Shown piece after piece: positions 1-8,765 of a stretch of 64,000 nucleotides of DNA. Source of the DNA: Methanobrevibacter ruminantium (GTDB taxonomy: Archaea; Methanobacteriota; Methanobacteria; Methanobacteriales; Methanobacteriaceae). Every line of letters starts with the position of its first letter. Within the stretch, counting starts at the first letter, position 1. The translations under genes were made by a program, and so were the position numbers. The notes under the pieces are model-generated. The model was not told where the DNA came from. It ran no database searches and saw only the letters and a list, made by a program, of their open reading frames with translations. The stretch spans positions 62,001-126,000 of the forward strand of contig SFKZ01000001.1 of the NCBI GenBank assembly GCA_004553595.1, read 5' to 3'.

Positions 1-399
1 CCTCGTGGTGTCTTAGCAGTGCTTGGAGATGACGATTATCCTTATGCTGTACCATTAAGTCATGTTTATGTAGATGGAAAGATATACTTCCATGGAACTG
101 TAATGGAAAGCCATAAAAGAGATGCAATCGAAAAGCAGGATAAGGTTTCCTATTGCATAATAGACAAAGGAGTAAAATCAGACAGCTGGTGGTACACATT
201 CAAAAGCGTGATTGTCTTTGGAAAAATGAGAACAATCAAGGACAAAGATACAAAAATAGAAAAATTGACTCATTTAGGAAACAAGTTCTTCCCAAGTGAA
301 GAAGAGACCAAGTCAGAAATAGACAAGCTTTTGGATGTTACAGAACTTTATGAAATCACAATAGAGCATATGAGTGGAAAGATAGTTGAAGAAAAATAA
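1..399 (+). CDS. Pyridoxamine 5'-phosphate oxidase-like flavin protein (5' truncated by window edge)
   Basis: The reading frame is open from base 1 with no stop, so the gene begins before the window; a GTG at 19 is internal to the frame and probably not the real start. The visible 132 residues match the split-barrel FMN-binding fold of the PNPOx-like/NimA group: an early PYAVPLSHVY strand, a short DGKIYFHG strand, then WWYTFKSVIVFGKMR. Members bind FMN or related cofactors and reduce small substrates, but the substrate cannot be read from sequence. A second, unrelated copy of this fold lies at 32833-33243. It ends 6 bases before the convergent gene that follows. Confidence 0.75.
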   Translation, partial: PRGVLAVLGDDDYPYAVPLSHVYVDGKIYFHGTVMESHKRDAIEKQDKVSYCIIDKGVKSDSWWYTFKSVIVFGKMRTIKDKDTKIEKLTHLGNKFFPSEEETKSEIDKLLDVTELYEITIEHMSGKIVEEK

Positions 400-404
400 T
401 TAAA

Positions 405-1118
405 TCATCTGATGGCAATATCCTTTATTACCTCACCAGCAATCATTAATCCTGCTACAGGGGGCATAAAGGAAACACTGCCCTTGACTTTATGCTTCTT
501 TTCATTTTGATTTATTTCACAATCATTTGTGTTTATAGGATGTTCCTTTGAATACAATACCTTTAACTTCTTTATATTTCTCTTTTTCAAATCTTTTTTC
601 ATTATTCTAGCAAGCGGACAATAGGAAGTCTTGTAAATGTCATCTATTTCAAAACTTGTAGGATCCAACTTGTTTCCAGTTCCCATACAGGACATGACTG
701 GAACATCAATTTCATTGGATTTGCATATGATTGCAATCTTTGCCATTATAGTGTCAACACAGTCAACGACATATGACAAATCCTCTGTAATGACGTCAGA
801 TTCGCTATCAGCCAAGTAGAACTCATTATAAATTTCAACATTGGCTTCAGGATTGATATCCAAGATTCTCTCTTTCATGACATCAACCTTGTTTCTGCCG
901 ATTGTTTTTGTTGTAGCTATTATCTGCCTGTTGATATTGCTCTCATCAACCTTATCGAAATCCACCAGAACAAAATTGCCTACTCCGCTTCTTGCAAGTC
1001 CTTCACAAACGAAGGAACCGACACCACCAAGGCCAAAAACAGCTACCTTGGCATTCTTTAGTTTTTCCATCCCTTCCTTTCCAATTAACATTTCTGTTCT
1101 TAAAAACTTCTCATCCAT
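405..1118 (-). CDS. ThiF/MoeB/HesA-family E1-like enzyme, TcdA-type
   Basis: The 237-residue protein opens with the adenylating-enzyme Rossmann motif GLGGVGS (residues 29-35), followed by the LVDFDKVDESNINRQ segment that is diagnostic of ThiF/MoeB/TcdA E1-like proteins. The family activates a carboxylate with ATP. The TcdA branch cyclises the tRNA modification t6A to ct6A, and the N-terminal arrangement and overall length fit that branch best. There is no C-terminal rhodanese domain, unlike long MoeB forms. A GGTGA ribosome site precedes the ATG. Whether the substrate is t6A37 or a sulfur carrier is not resolved by sequence alone. Confidence 0.75.
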   Translation of the reverse strand: MDEKFLRTEMLIGKEGMEKLKNAKVAVFGLGGVGSFVCEGLARSGVGNFVLVDFDKVDESNINRQIIATTKTIGRNKVDVMKERILDINPEANVEIYNEFYLADSESDVITEDLSYVVDCVDTIMAKIAIICKSNEIDVPVMSCMGTGNKLDPTSFEIDDIYKTSYCPLARIMKKDLKKRNIKKLKVLYSKEHPINTNDCEINQNEKKHKVKGSVSFMPPVAGLMIAGEVIKDIAIR

Positions 1119-1242
1119 CCAGGTTCACCAAAAATTTAAATTAATTTAATTGATTATATAATAATTGAGGTTAAAAGAATAAAAACTTAATGCAATAATT
1201 TTCTAATCAACAGAAAAAATAATCTCTTATGTGAGGAATTTA

Positions 1243-1995
1243 ATGATCATCGATACACATTGCCATATTTACAATAGTGAAATGGAAAATGCAGAGGAAA
1301 TAATAAAAGAGGCTCAAAAGAACAATATTATCTTAATATTGAATGGCACTGACCTTGAAAGCAATGAAGAAGCATTGAAATTGTCAGAAGATTATGAGAA
1401 TGTCTATGCCGCTTTAGGATACTTTTACACTCTTGCAGATGAAATCACAGATGAAGACATTGCGATATTGGATAATCAACTAGAAAAGGATAAGGTCATC
1501 GCTGTAGGGGAAATAGGCCTTGATTATTACAAAGGAAAAGAAAATAAGGATAAGCAAATTGAACTCTTTGAAAAAATGCTTAACTTGGCCGAAAAACATG
1601 AACTTCCTATAATTGTCCATTCCAGAAAGGCAATGCAAGATACATATGACATCTTGAAAAAGCACAATGTAGTAGGATCCATGCATTCCTATCAAGGTTC
1701 CTGTGAAATGGCTGTGGAATTCATCAAATTAGGTTTCTATATAGGAGTTGGCGGAACAGTCACTCATAAAAACAACAAGAAAACAAGAAAAATGCTGAAT
1801 AAGATAGGCATTGGCCATGTGCTTCTTGAAACAGATTCACCATATTTACCTCCAGAAGAAAAAAGAGTGGAAATGAATACACCACTGAACATAAAATACG
1901 TCATTAAAAAAATAGCTGAAGAATTGGATATTGAAGAGTCTGAAGTTATTGAAATAACTGCAGAAAATGCAAAAAAGCTATTTGAAATCACCTGA
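1243..1995 (+). CDS. TatD family metal-dependent hydrolase
   Basis: The ATG at 1243 is preferred over the upstream in-frame GTG at 1231 because a GAGG ribosome site (1233-1236) sits just before it and the protein then begins directly with the metal-binding DTHCH motif (residues 4-8). Further TatD signatures follow in order: GEIGLDYY, VHSRKA, HSYQGS and the C-terminal ETDSPYLPP. The fold is a TIM barrel binding divalent metal ions; TatD proteins act as 3'-5' DNases or related phosphoesterases. Length (250 residues) is normal. It is monocistronic, followed by the operator-bearing intergenic region of the next gene. Confidence 0.85.
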   Translation: MIIDTHCHIYNSEMENAEEIIKEAQKNNIILILNGTDLESNEEALKLSEDYENVYAALGYFYTLADEITDEDIAILDNQLEKDKVIAVGEIGLDYYKGKENKDKQIELFEKMLNLAEKHELPIIVHSRKAMQDTYDILKKHNVVGSMHSYQGSCEMAVEFIKLGFYIGVGGTVTHKNNKKTRKMLNKIGIGHVLLETDSPYLPPEEKRVEMNTPLNIKYVIKKIAEELDIEESEVIEITAENAKKLFEIT

Positions 1996-2018
1996 TCCAT
2001 AATCTTTTTTAAAATTAT

Positions 2019-2034
2019 ACTAACAATTGTTAGT
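2019..2034. promoter_or_regulatory. Perfect 16-bp palindrome, probable TetR operator 1
   Basis: ACTAACAATTGTTAGT is a perfect 16-bp palindrome directly followed by a TTTATATA box (about 2035-2042). It lies 114 bases upstream of the TetR-type gene at 2148, and TetR regulators commonly repress their own promoter. The second copy is centred 54 bp downstream, about five helical turns. Role is inferred. Confidence 0.65.
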
Positions 2035-2072
2035 TTTATATATCAATGCCAACATAATAAAATACAATCTTA

Positions 2073-2088
2073 ACTAACAAGTGTTAGT
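2073..2088. promoter_or_regulatory. Near-perfect palindrome, probable TetR operator 2
   Basis: ACTAACAAGTGTTAGT shares both 7-base arms (ACTAACA and TGTTAGT) with the copy at 2019-2034; only the centre differs. Two identical half-site pairs in one intergenic region argue for a real regulator site rather than chance. It would fall just downstream of a start site driven by the TATA box at about 2035. Confidence 0.6.
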
Positions 2089-2147
2089 TTTATGATTTAT
2101 TTTTAATTTCATTTTAATAATTTCATTTTAATAAAAAAGATGATAAT

Positions 2148-3488
2148 ATGGCTAAAAAGAATACAAAAGAAAAGATATTTGATGTTTCCATTGACTTATT
2201 CTCACAATATGGATATGATGGGGTTTCTATACGGCAAATAGCTAAGGAAGTTGGAATAAAGGAAAGCTCCATTTATAATCACTATCAAAGCAAGGAATCA
2301 ATATTAGAATCCATATTAAGCTATTACATTAACGAAATGCTAAAGGAAGAGGCTCCTGTAATGCAACCTAAGGAAAATCTGAATATGGATTTTGACCATT
2401 TCTATAAGGAAGGAAGCGATAGATTCATCTCAAAACTCTCTGAAGAGAAGATGATGAAGATTACAAGAATATTCCTGGTTGAATCCTATCATAACGAAAA
2501 GATAAAGAAATTTGTAAAGGAAGCAATTATAGGGTATGCAATCAATGGCTGGGAAGACCTCTTTAATCTGATGAAAGAAATGAACTTCATCAAGAAGGAT
2601 GCTGACATAAAACAACTTGCAGAATCATTCTATTACTATGGATTATTCCTATTGTACGAACACTTCATAATAAATTATCCAGAAGATGATGAGAAATTCC
2701 TAATTGATTTCAAAAGAAGAACAACAAATCATATGAAAATACTCTTCAATTCCGTAAAGATTGATGCTAAAGATAAGGGCAAGGATTATGATTTAAAAAA
2801 TAGGGAAAATGATGAATCCTACAATAAAACAATCAGATTGGAAGAGGAAAAGGACTATCTAAAAGTTGAAAATCTTGTAAGAGATGCCTTTTGGAACGTT
2901 TATCGCCCAGGAGCTTATGAGCATTATATAGTCCATAACTTAAGAGATGATTCAAGTTTCATAAAGGACTTGGCATACATAATAGAGGAAAATGATGAAA
3001 TCATCGGCCATATAAACTATTCAAACGGCAGATTGAATCTTTATAAGGAAAATAGATATGGAGTGGACATTAAAGTCAGTGAAGGAAGTGGAAAGGCAAC
3101 TGTCCTTGGACCAATAGCTATCGATTCGGAATATCAAAGCAATGGCTATGGATCAAAATTAATAAGACATACATTAAAGCTCGCAGAAGATATGAACATC
3201 CCATTTATCTTTGTAATAGGTGATGAGGAATACTACAGCAGATTCGGTTTCGAAAGTGCATCAAAATACAATATTTACCTTGAAGAAACAGACACTGAAG
3301 ATGAAAATCCATTTTTCATGATAAAAATATTGAATGGAAATGAGAATACTTTAAAGAATCTGGATTATGATAAGGGAATATTCTACAATCCAGAAGTATT
3401 TGATGTTGATGAGAAGATGGTAGATGAATTTGATGAAAACTTTGAATATAAGGAAAAGAAGGTTCTTGAAGGACAATTAGACATATAA
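2148..3488 (+). CDS. TetR-family regulator fused to a GNAT acetyltransferase
   Basis: Residues 1 to about 60 form a TetR helix-turn-helix (VSIRQIAKEVGIKESSIYNHYQ), and residues 60 to about 200 are helical as in TetR ligand domains. After a charged linker, residues about 230-400 form a GNAT acetyltransferase of the YhbS type: the acetyl-CoA loop reads YQSNGYGSKLIRHTL and the typical EEYYSRFGF segment follows. At 446 residues it is about the sum of the two parts, with no internal stop or start that would suggest two genes. Twin palindromes upstream probably bind it. Ligand and acetyl acceptor are unknown. An iron-sulfur flavoprotein follows 21 bases later and is likely cotranscribed. Confidence 0.8.
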   Translation: MAKKNTKEKIFDVSIDLFSQYGYDGVSIRQIAKEVGIKESSIYNHYQSKESILESILSYYINEMLKEEAPVMQPKENLNMDFDHFYKEGSDRFISKLSEEKMMKITRIFLVESYHNEKIKKFVKEAIIGYAINGWEDLFNLMKEMNFIKKDADIKQLAESFYYYGLFLLYEHFIINYPEDDEKFLIDFKRRTTNHMKILFNSVKIDAKDKGKDYDLKNRENDESYNKTIRLEEEKDYLKVENLVRDAFWNVYRPGAYEHYIVHNLRDDSSFIKDLAYIIEENDEIIGHINYSNGRLNLYKENRYGVDIKVSEGSGKATVLGPIAIDSEYQSNGYGSKLIRHTLKLAEDMNIPFIFVIGDEEYYSRFGFESASKYNIYLEETDTEDENPFFMIKILNGNENTLKNLDYDKGIFYNPEVFDVDEKMVDEFDENFEYKEKKVLEGQLDI

Positions 3489-3509
3489 AATTATTTTAAA
3501 GGTGTTATG

Positions 3510-4247
3510 ATGAAATACGTTATTATCAATGGATCTCCAAGAAAGAAGAATACATGGAGCATGGTTAAGCAAGCTAAAACCAATTTAGGAGAAAATGCTG
3601 AATTTGAAGAAATCCAATTGATGAAAGCTAAAATCCCAATGTGCAATGGCTGCTTCAAATGCATAATGGAAGGTGAAAATCACTGCCCTCATAAAGAGAT
3701 TGTACAATCAATTATAGATAAAATCAGATGGGCAGATGGAATAATTATAGCAAGCCCAGTTTATGCAATGAATGTTACTGGACTGCTTAAGAACTTCTTC
3801 GACCATACCGCTTACCTATACCATAGGCCAGAATTCTTTGACAAGAAAGCATTGATTGTTGTATCTACAGCAGGAGCTGGCCAAAAGGATGTTGCAAAAT
3901 ACATTGACGAAACCTTAAGGCATTGGGGATTCAATAAAAACTATAAGATAACTTATGCCTGTGGCGGAAAGGACGACATCAATAGGGAAGAAATAAACAA
4001 GATTTCTCAAAAGTTCCATAAGGATGTATCTTCCAAGAAACTTCATTCACCAAAACTTATGGATTTGATTTTCTACAATGTATGGAGAGCTATGGCATTA
4101 AGTGAAGACCCAATAGAAGCTGATGCTAAATACTGGGAAAACACTGGCTTGGTGAATCATGATTTTGCTCCAAATATAAACTTGGGAATATTGAAGAAGG
4201 CCTTTGCAAAAATAATGTTTTCCATACTTAAAAAAGTGATGAAATAA
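3510..4247 (+). CDS. Iron-sulfur flavoprotein / NADPH-dependent FMN reductase family
   Basis: The flavodoxin-like FMN-binding loop is at the N terminus (INGSPRKKNTWS). It is followed by a compact cysteine cluster, C-x2-C-x2-C-x7-C (CNGCFKCIMEGENHC), the [4Fe-4S] signature of archaeal iron-sulfur flavoproteins such as Isf of methanogens. ASPVYAMNVTGLLKNFFDH is the conserved flavin-domain strand. The ATG at 3510 gives better spacing to the AAAGGTG ribosome site (3498-3504) than the adjacent ATG at 3507. The last 70 or so residues extend beyond typical Isf length. The family moves electrons between ferredoxin and small acceptors including O2 or peroxide; the acceptor here is not known. Confidence 0.8.
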   Translation: MKYVIINGSPRKKNTWSMVKQAKTNLGENAEFEEIQLMKAKIPMCNGCFKCIMEGENHCPHKEIVQSIIDKIRWADGIIIASPVYAMNVTGLLKNFFDHTAYLYHRPEFFDKKALIVVSTAGAGQKDVAKYIDETLRHWGFNKNYKITYACGGKDDINREEINKISQKFHKDVSSKKLHSPKLMDLIFYNVWRAMALSEDPIEADAKYWENTGLVNHDFAPNINLGILKKAFAKIMFSILKKVMK

Positions 4248-4339
4248 AATGCATAAATTGAAAGGCAGTATCATACTAGAAAATTATTAAAGTCTTTAAA
4301 AATATAAAGATTATTGAGAAAATAATTCTTGGTAATCCT

Positions 4340-5449
4340 ATGAATCAATCTAAAAACACTGAATTATCTAAAACACCCTCAAAAAGAATATTCTATTACG
4401 ATGTACTTAGAGCATTGGCAATAATTGGAATCGTATTCTGCCATGTCTCAGTTTCATACGTATCAAGAGATATAAATAGCCCTAATCTTTATATTTCTGT
4501 ATTCTTCGACTGTTTTAGAGACTTTTCAATCCCTATTTTTGTAATGCTTAGTGGAGCCTTGCTCTTAGGTAAAAAAGACACTTTAATAAAATTCTTTAAA
4601 AAGAGATTATCAAGACTATTCATACCTTTCCTGTTTTGGGTATTGGTTTACATAATATTTACAAGCGCAATGAGCCATGGATTTAACCTAGACAGTGCAC
4701 TTAAGATAGTCTTTGGAACAGCGGGAACATTGGGAGTTCATTTCTGGTTCGTTTGGATGATTATAATAGCTTATGTTGGAATATTCATAATAAACAAAGT
4801 GATGCAATTAGATATGAACATAAATGATTTCAATAAGAAATTCATCACAATTTTAGCAATTCTTTCTGTAATTTACATATGCTTGAGCCATTACTACATT
4901 ATCAATCCATATACTCCCCAATTAACATATTACCTTTCTTTCCTTGCTTATATAATAATTGGATACTTCTTGGCAAAATGTGACTTCTTGGAAAAAAGAA
5001 TTGATGGAAAATATCTTATCGCAACCACAACTTTGTTATTTATAGGATCTTACCTTTGGTACATATTCTGTTTTGTAGTTCCAAGGTCTCATTTAGTACA
5101 TCAATTCGTTAGATTAAGCTATTTCAATCTATTGATACTTTTCATGTCTGCAAATGCGTTCTTGCTGTTTAAATACCTATCAAAGACCAAAGCATTCATT
5201 AGTATGGAAAATAATCAATTAGGAAATGCATTTACAACAATAAGCAATTACAGTTATGGAATTTATCTTATTCATTACTTGGTTTTATATTGCATAAAAA
5301 TCAATTTAATAAAATTCATCAATTTCACTCAAGGCAGCTCATTGGTTTGGATACCTCTTTTAGTGATTCTTACAACAGCAATCAGTTTAGCAATTCTATC
5401 TATTTTAGATAAGATTCCATATTTGGATAAGGTAACTGGAAAGAAATAA
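4340..5449 (+). CDS. Acyltransferase-3 family membrane protein
   Basis: This 369-residue protein has about ten hydrophobic segments and starts with the acyltransferase-3 signature YDVLRALAIIGIVFCHVS, in which the histidine is the family's catalytic candidate. It continues with the usual KRLSRLFIPFLFWVL loop-helix. Members transfer acetyl, succinyl or similar groups onto cell-envelope sugars at the membrane. In a pseudomurein-walled methanogen the acceptor could be a surface glycan, but nothing adjacent identifies it. Neighbours are unrelated. Confidence 0.85.
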   Translation: MNQSKNTELSKTPSKRIFYYDVLRALAIIGIVFCHVSVSYVSRDINSPNLYISVFFDCFRDFSIPIFVMLSGALLLGKKDTLIKFFKKRLSRLFIPFLFWVLVYIIFTSAMSHGFNLDSALKIVFGTAGTLGVHFWFVWMIIIAYVGIFIINKVMQLDMNINDFNKKFITILAILSVIYICLSHYYIINPYTPQLTYYLSFLAYIIIGYFLAKCDFLEKRIDGKYLIATTTLLFIGSYLWYIFCFVVPRSHLVHQFVRLSYFNLLILFMSANAFLLFKYLSKTKAFISMENNQLGNAFTTISNYSYGIYLIHYLVLYCIKINLIKFINFTQGSSLVWIPLLVILTTAISLAILSILDKIPYLDKVTGKK

Positions 5450-5503
5450 TAAATAAAAAATATTTGAAATTTACATAAAAATGCATATTAAAAAAGTGAT
5501 TTT

Positions 5504-6199
5504 ATGATTGGAAACAGTTGGGATAATGTTTTAGAAGAGGAATTTGAAAAGGAATACTTCCAAGAAATAAAAGAATTTGTAGAAGCAGAATACAAAACCA
5601 AAACAATCTACCCTCCAAAAGATGAAATATTCAATGCTTTCAAGCTATGTCCAATAGACAATGTGAAAGTTGTCATATTAGGCCAAGACCCCTATCATGA
5701 AGAAGGACAGGCACATGGACTTGCTTTCTCAACACCTGAAGGACATCCAATCCCAAGATCTCTAAAAAATATCTTTAAGGAAATAGAATCAGAATACGGT
5801 TATCCAATTCCAGAATCAGGATGCCTTGAATCCTGGGCAAAACAAGGAGTTTTCTTACTCAATACTGTACTCACTGTCGAAGAGGGAAATGCAAACTCAC
5901 ACAGCAAATGCGGATGGCAAACATTTACAGACAATGTAATAAGCATCTTAAACCAAGAGAATCATCATATCGTTTTCCTGTTATGGGGAAAACAGGCAGA
6001 GCTCAAAAGGGAATTAATTGATAATCCTAATCATTTAGTGCTCACATCATCTCATCCAAGCCCATTTTCTGCAAGAAGAGGATTCTTTGGATGCAATCAT
6101 TTCAAATTAGCTAATGAATTCCTCAAAGAAAACAATTTAGAAGAAATTGATTGGAGAATCAATAACTCATCTAAGGGCCAGCAAACTCTTTTTAAATAA
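5504..6199 (+). CDS. ung: Uracil-DNA glycosylase, family 1 (UNG), with C-terminal PIP-like peptide
   Basis: All family-1 motifs are present: GQDPYH (residues 60-65, catalytic Asp62), the LLNTVLTVEEGNANSH segment, FLLWGKQA, and the HPSPFS minor-groove loop with His184. The enzyme excises uracil from DNA, starting base-excision repair of deaminated cytosine. Length (231) matches bacterial Ung. Archaea usually rely on family-4 or family-5 enzymes, so a family-1 enzyme suggests acquisition from bacteria. The extreme C terminus reads QQTLFK (226-231), resembling an archaeal PCNA-interacting peptide, which bacterial Ung lacks. It appears monocistronic. Confidence 0.9.
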   Translation: MIGNSWDNVLEEEFEKEYFQEIKEFVEAEYKTKTIYPPKDEIFNAFKLCPIDNVKVVILGQDPYHEEGQAHGLAFSTPEGHPIPRSLKNIFKEIESEYGYPIPESGCLESWAKQGVFLLNTVLTVEEGNANSHSKCGWQTFTDNVISILNQENHHIVFLLWGKQAELKRELIDNPNHLVLTSSHPSPFSARRGFFGCNHFKLANEFLKENNLEEIDWRINNSSKGQQTLFK

Positions 6200-6266
6200 T
6201 TTATTTTCTATTTTTAGCTTCTTTTAAAAAAATTTTAATATTCCAAATATCATTCAGTGATAAACA

Positions 6267-6290
6267 GTTTCTTAGGAAACATTTATATAT
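6267..6290 (+). promoter_or_regulatory. Promoter of the MarR-MATE operon with palindrome next to TATA box
   Basis: GTTTCTTAGGAAAC (6267-6280) is a near-palindrome, followed at once by ATTTATATAT (6281-6290), a good archaeal TATA box. The box centre lies about 26 bases before the ATG at 6312, so the transcript is probably leaderless or nearly so. The palindrome overlaps the BRE position, a natural site for repression by the MarR protein encoded next. Confidence 0.5.
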
Positions 6291-6311
6291 TTCAAAATCC
6301 AACTATCAAAT

Positions 6312-6758
6312 ATGACAGCAAAGAAAATGCAGCGGGATAAATTTGATTCAATGCCTTTTATTGCACTGATACATCACATATCAAGAAATAAATTAAGATA
6401 TTCCCAGAAAAACCCAAACCATATAGATATGGTTCATGAAGGCCAATATTTGATGGAAATCTATAAAAGGAAAAATTTGTCTCAGGATGACTTGGCGACT
6501 ATTTTTGGTCAAAGCAAAGGAACAATAGCTAAAGCTTTAAGAAAATTGGAAGACCATGAATATGTTGAAAGAGTCATTGATGAAAATAATAGAAGAAAAT
6601 ACATCTTAAATATAACGAAAAAAGGAGAACAATTAGCTATTCTATTAGAAAATGATTTGAATAATTGGGAAGAACAGGTTGGAATAGACAAATTAGATGA
6701 CTATGCAAAAGACCAATTAAGAGAAATAGCTAGAAAAACAGAGGAAATATTAAAATAA
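6312..6758 (+). CDS. MarR family transcriptional regulator
   Basis: The 148-residue protein has a winged helix: LSQDDLATIFGQSKGTIAKALRKLEDHEYVER (recognition helix about residues 68-88), then the wing DENNRRKYILNITKKGEQ. These are standard MarR features. No ribosome site precedes the ATG, consistent with the leaderless start predicted from the TATA position. The downstream MATE exporter begins 28 bases after the stop, so the pair most likely forms an autoregulated drug or metabolite efflux operon. Confidence 0.85.
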   Translation: MTAKKMQRDKFDSMPFIALIHHISRNKLRYSQKNPNHIDMVHEGQYLMEIYKRKNLSQDDLATIFGQSKGTIAKALRKLEDHEYVERVIDENNRRKYILNITKKGEQLAILLENDLNNWEEQVGIDKLDDYAKDQLREIARKTEEILK

Positions 6759-6786
6759 TGATTATCATTAAAGATTGGGGATTAAT

Positions 6787-8151
6787 ATGGCAAATAAAAA
6801 TGTAGAACTAATGAGAGGAGCACCGGAAATAGCAGTTAAAAAGCTTGCTATTCCAATCATGATATCCATGCTACTTACAGCATCCTACAATATCATAGAT
6901 GGTATTTGGGTAGCAGGACTTGGACAGGCTGCAATAGCTGGAATCGGTTTTGTAACACCTATTTTCATGATATTGAATGGTGTGAGCGTAGGTCTTGGAA
7001 GTGGTGCTACAAGTAGTATAAGTCGTTTTGTAGGAGCTAAAAACCATGAAGGTGCCAATAAATCTGCAGCACATTCTCTTTTAATATTTTTAGTGGCTTC
7101 AATCATACTTACAGTAATCCTATTATCCGTTCAGGAACCTTTGCTTCGAACTTATGGGGCAAGCGGACAAAACCTTGCTGAAGGTATTAAATACGGAACC
7201 CCTCTATTTTTAGGCCTTATTGCATTCATGTTCGGTAACGGAGGAAGCGGTATCCTTCGTGGTGAAGGTGATATGAAAAGGGCAATGTATGCAATGATTG
7301 TCTCTGTAGTCCTTAATGCCATTCTTGACCCTATCTTCATTTATGTAATGGGCTTAGGTTCTGCAGGAGCATCCCTTGCAACAATTGTAAGTGCTCTTGG
7401 ATCTGCATCAGTAATCCTGTACTGGATACTAATCAAAAAGGACACCTATGTGAATGTCAACTTAAAAGAGTTTAAATTCGACTTAAAAATAACTAAAGAC
7501 ATCTTGAAGGTAGGAATTCCAGCATCTATGGACATGTTCATGATGTCCCTTGCAGTAAGCTTATATCTGGTTTTCATCTCAACAATTGGAGGAGAATACG
7601 GTATTGCATCATTCACTTCAGGACAAAGGTTATACCTCTTTGCAATAATGCCTCTTACAGCAATAGGTAGTGCAGTTGCTGCTGTTTCAGGAAGCGCATA
7701 TGGTGCTAAAAACGGAGATTATCTATCAAGGGCTCATTTATATGGTGTTAAATTTGGTGTAGCATTTGGAACAGCTGTTACAATAATACTTGTTGCATTT
7801 GCACCACAGCTTGCAACATTGTTTGCATACACAAAAGAAACAGCGGTTTTAGTTCCAGAGATTACAAGATTCTTGAGAATAGCTAGCCTTTGCCTTCCAC
7901 TAACTGGAGCGGGAATGACTTCAAGTTTCCTCTATCAAGGAATGGGTAAGGGAACCATGAGCTTGATGTGGACAATCATCAGAGAAGTAATCTTTACAGT
8001 TACCGCAACATACACTCTCGGAATAGCATTAGGATGGGGACTCGTCGGTATTTGGACAGGCCTTGCAACAGGAAGAATCCTTGCAAGTATCTTAAACTTC
8101 TCCTTTGCAAGATATACAATCAAGAAAGTGAGAGAGGAATTCGGCACCTAA
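6787..8151 (+). CDS. MATE family efflux transporter
   Basis: Twelve hydrophobic segments spread over 454 residues, with the duplicated MatE organisation (first repeat beginning AIPIMISMLLTASYNIIDGIWVAGLG, written here only as its start, AIPIMISMLL). MATE proteins export cationic drugs or metabolites in exchange for Na+ or H+. The ATG at 6787 is chosen because the GGGG ribosome site (6777-6780) fits it, rather than the in-frame TTG at 6775. Its position behind a MarR gene suggests induction by a substrate of the pump. Confidence 0.85.
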   Translation: MANKNVELMRGAPEIAVKKLAIPIMISMLLTASYNIIDGIWVAGLGQAAIAGIGFVTPIFMILNGVSVGLGSGATSSISRFVGAKNHEGANKSAAHSLLIFLVASIILTVILLSVQEPLLRTYGASGQNLAEGIKYGTPLFLGLIAFMFGNGGSGILRGEGDMKRAMYAMIVSVVLNAILDPIFIYVMGLGSAGASLATIVSALGSASVILYWILIKKDTYVNVNLKEFKFDLKITKDILKVGIPASMDMFMMSLAVSLYLVFISTIGGEYGIASFTSGQRLYLFAIMPLTAIGSAVAAVSGSAYGAKNGDYLSRAHLYGVKFGVAFGTAVTIILVAFAPQLATLFAYTKETAVLVPEITRFLRIASLCLPLTGAGMTSSFLYQGMGKGTMSLMWTIIREVIFTVTATYTLGIALGWGLVGIWTGLATGRILASILNFSFARYTIKKVREEFGT

Positions 8152-8178
8152 TTTTCAATTTAATTAAATAACTGAGGA

Positions 8179-8711
8179 TTAGAACCTTTTTCCAATTTCA
8201 TAAGCTTCCTTCAATTTTTTGGCTGAGTCCTTACATCACCTAAACTTCCAACATCCAAGACATCCATCACTTCATAACCCATATTCATCATGAAATGCTG
8301 TATCTTTGAAAGCCCAATGTAAGAGTCATAATATCCTTCAGGACCTAAATGAGTGAAAATAAGCACAACTTTACCGGATAATGGAATCAAAGGATTGTGT
8401 GTTATGCCATAAAACCTGTCAATGAGAACCTTCAATGCACCAGTCATTTGGCCAAAATAGATAGGGCTTGAAACAATGAGCCCATCTGCCTTTGCGATTT
8501 CATGAGTTACTGTTAACCCATCATCACGGACACAATCTTTTCCTTGCATGCAAACTCCACATGCACGGCAAGGATGAACCTCCAAATCACTGATATAATA
8601 CTTCTTGACATTATGTCCTTTTTCTTCTGCACCTTTAATCATTTCATCCAATAGCATGTCTGTATTTCCATGCTTTCTTGGAGAACCCATAATAGCTACA
8701 ATATCCATCAA
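8179..8711 (-). pseudogene. Iron-sulfur flavoprotein gene with a 3' frameshift
   Basis: The N-terminal part is a normal flavodoxin-type Isf: IMGSPRKHGNTD loop, then C-x2-C-x2-C-x5-C (CRACGVCMQGKDC) and SSPIYFGQMTGALKVLIDR. The frame ends at 8211 with an abnormal tail, TQPKN. Shifting frame at the two C residues at 8229-8230 (one G lost in the coding strand) restores DSAKKLKEAYEIGKRF and a stop at 8179, the usual alpha-helical end of this family. So the gene is either truncated by about 16 residues or the sequence has a one-base error. The lost part is outside the cofactor sites, so the shorter product might still fold. Confidence 0.75.
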
Positions 8712-8765
8712 ATCACCTTATTACAACTCCATTTATTACAACTCACTTTATTAGAAATCCTCTTA

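Noticed and set aside
2148..3488. TetR and GNAT parts as two genes merged by a sequencing error
   Set aside because: The linker is continuous charged sequence with no remnant stop, start or ribosome site at the junction; a fusion is simpler, although comparison with relatives would settle it.
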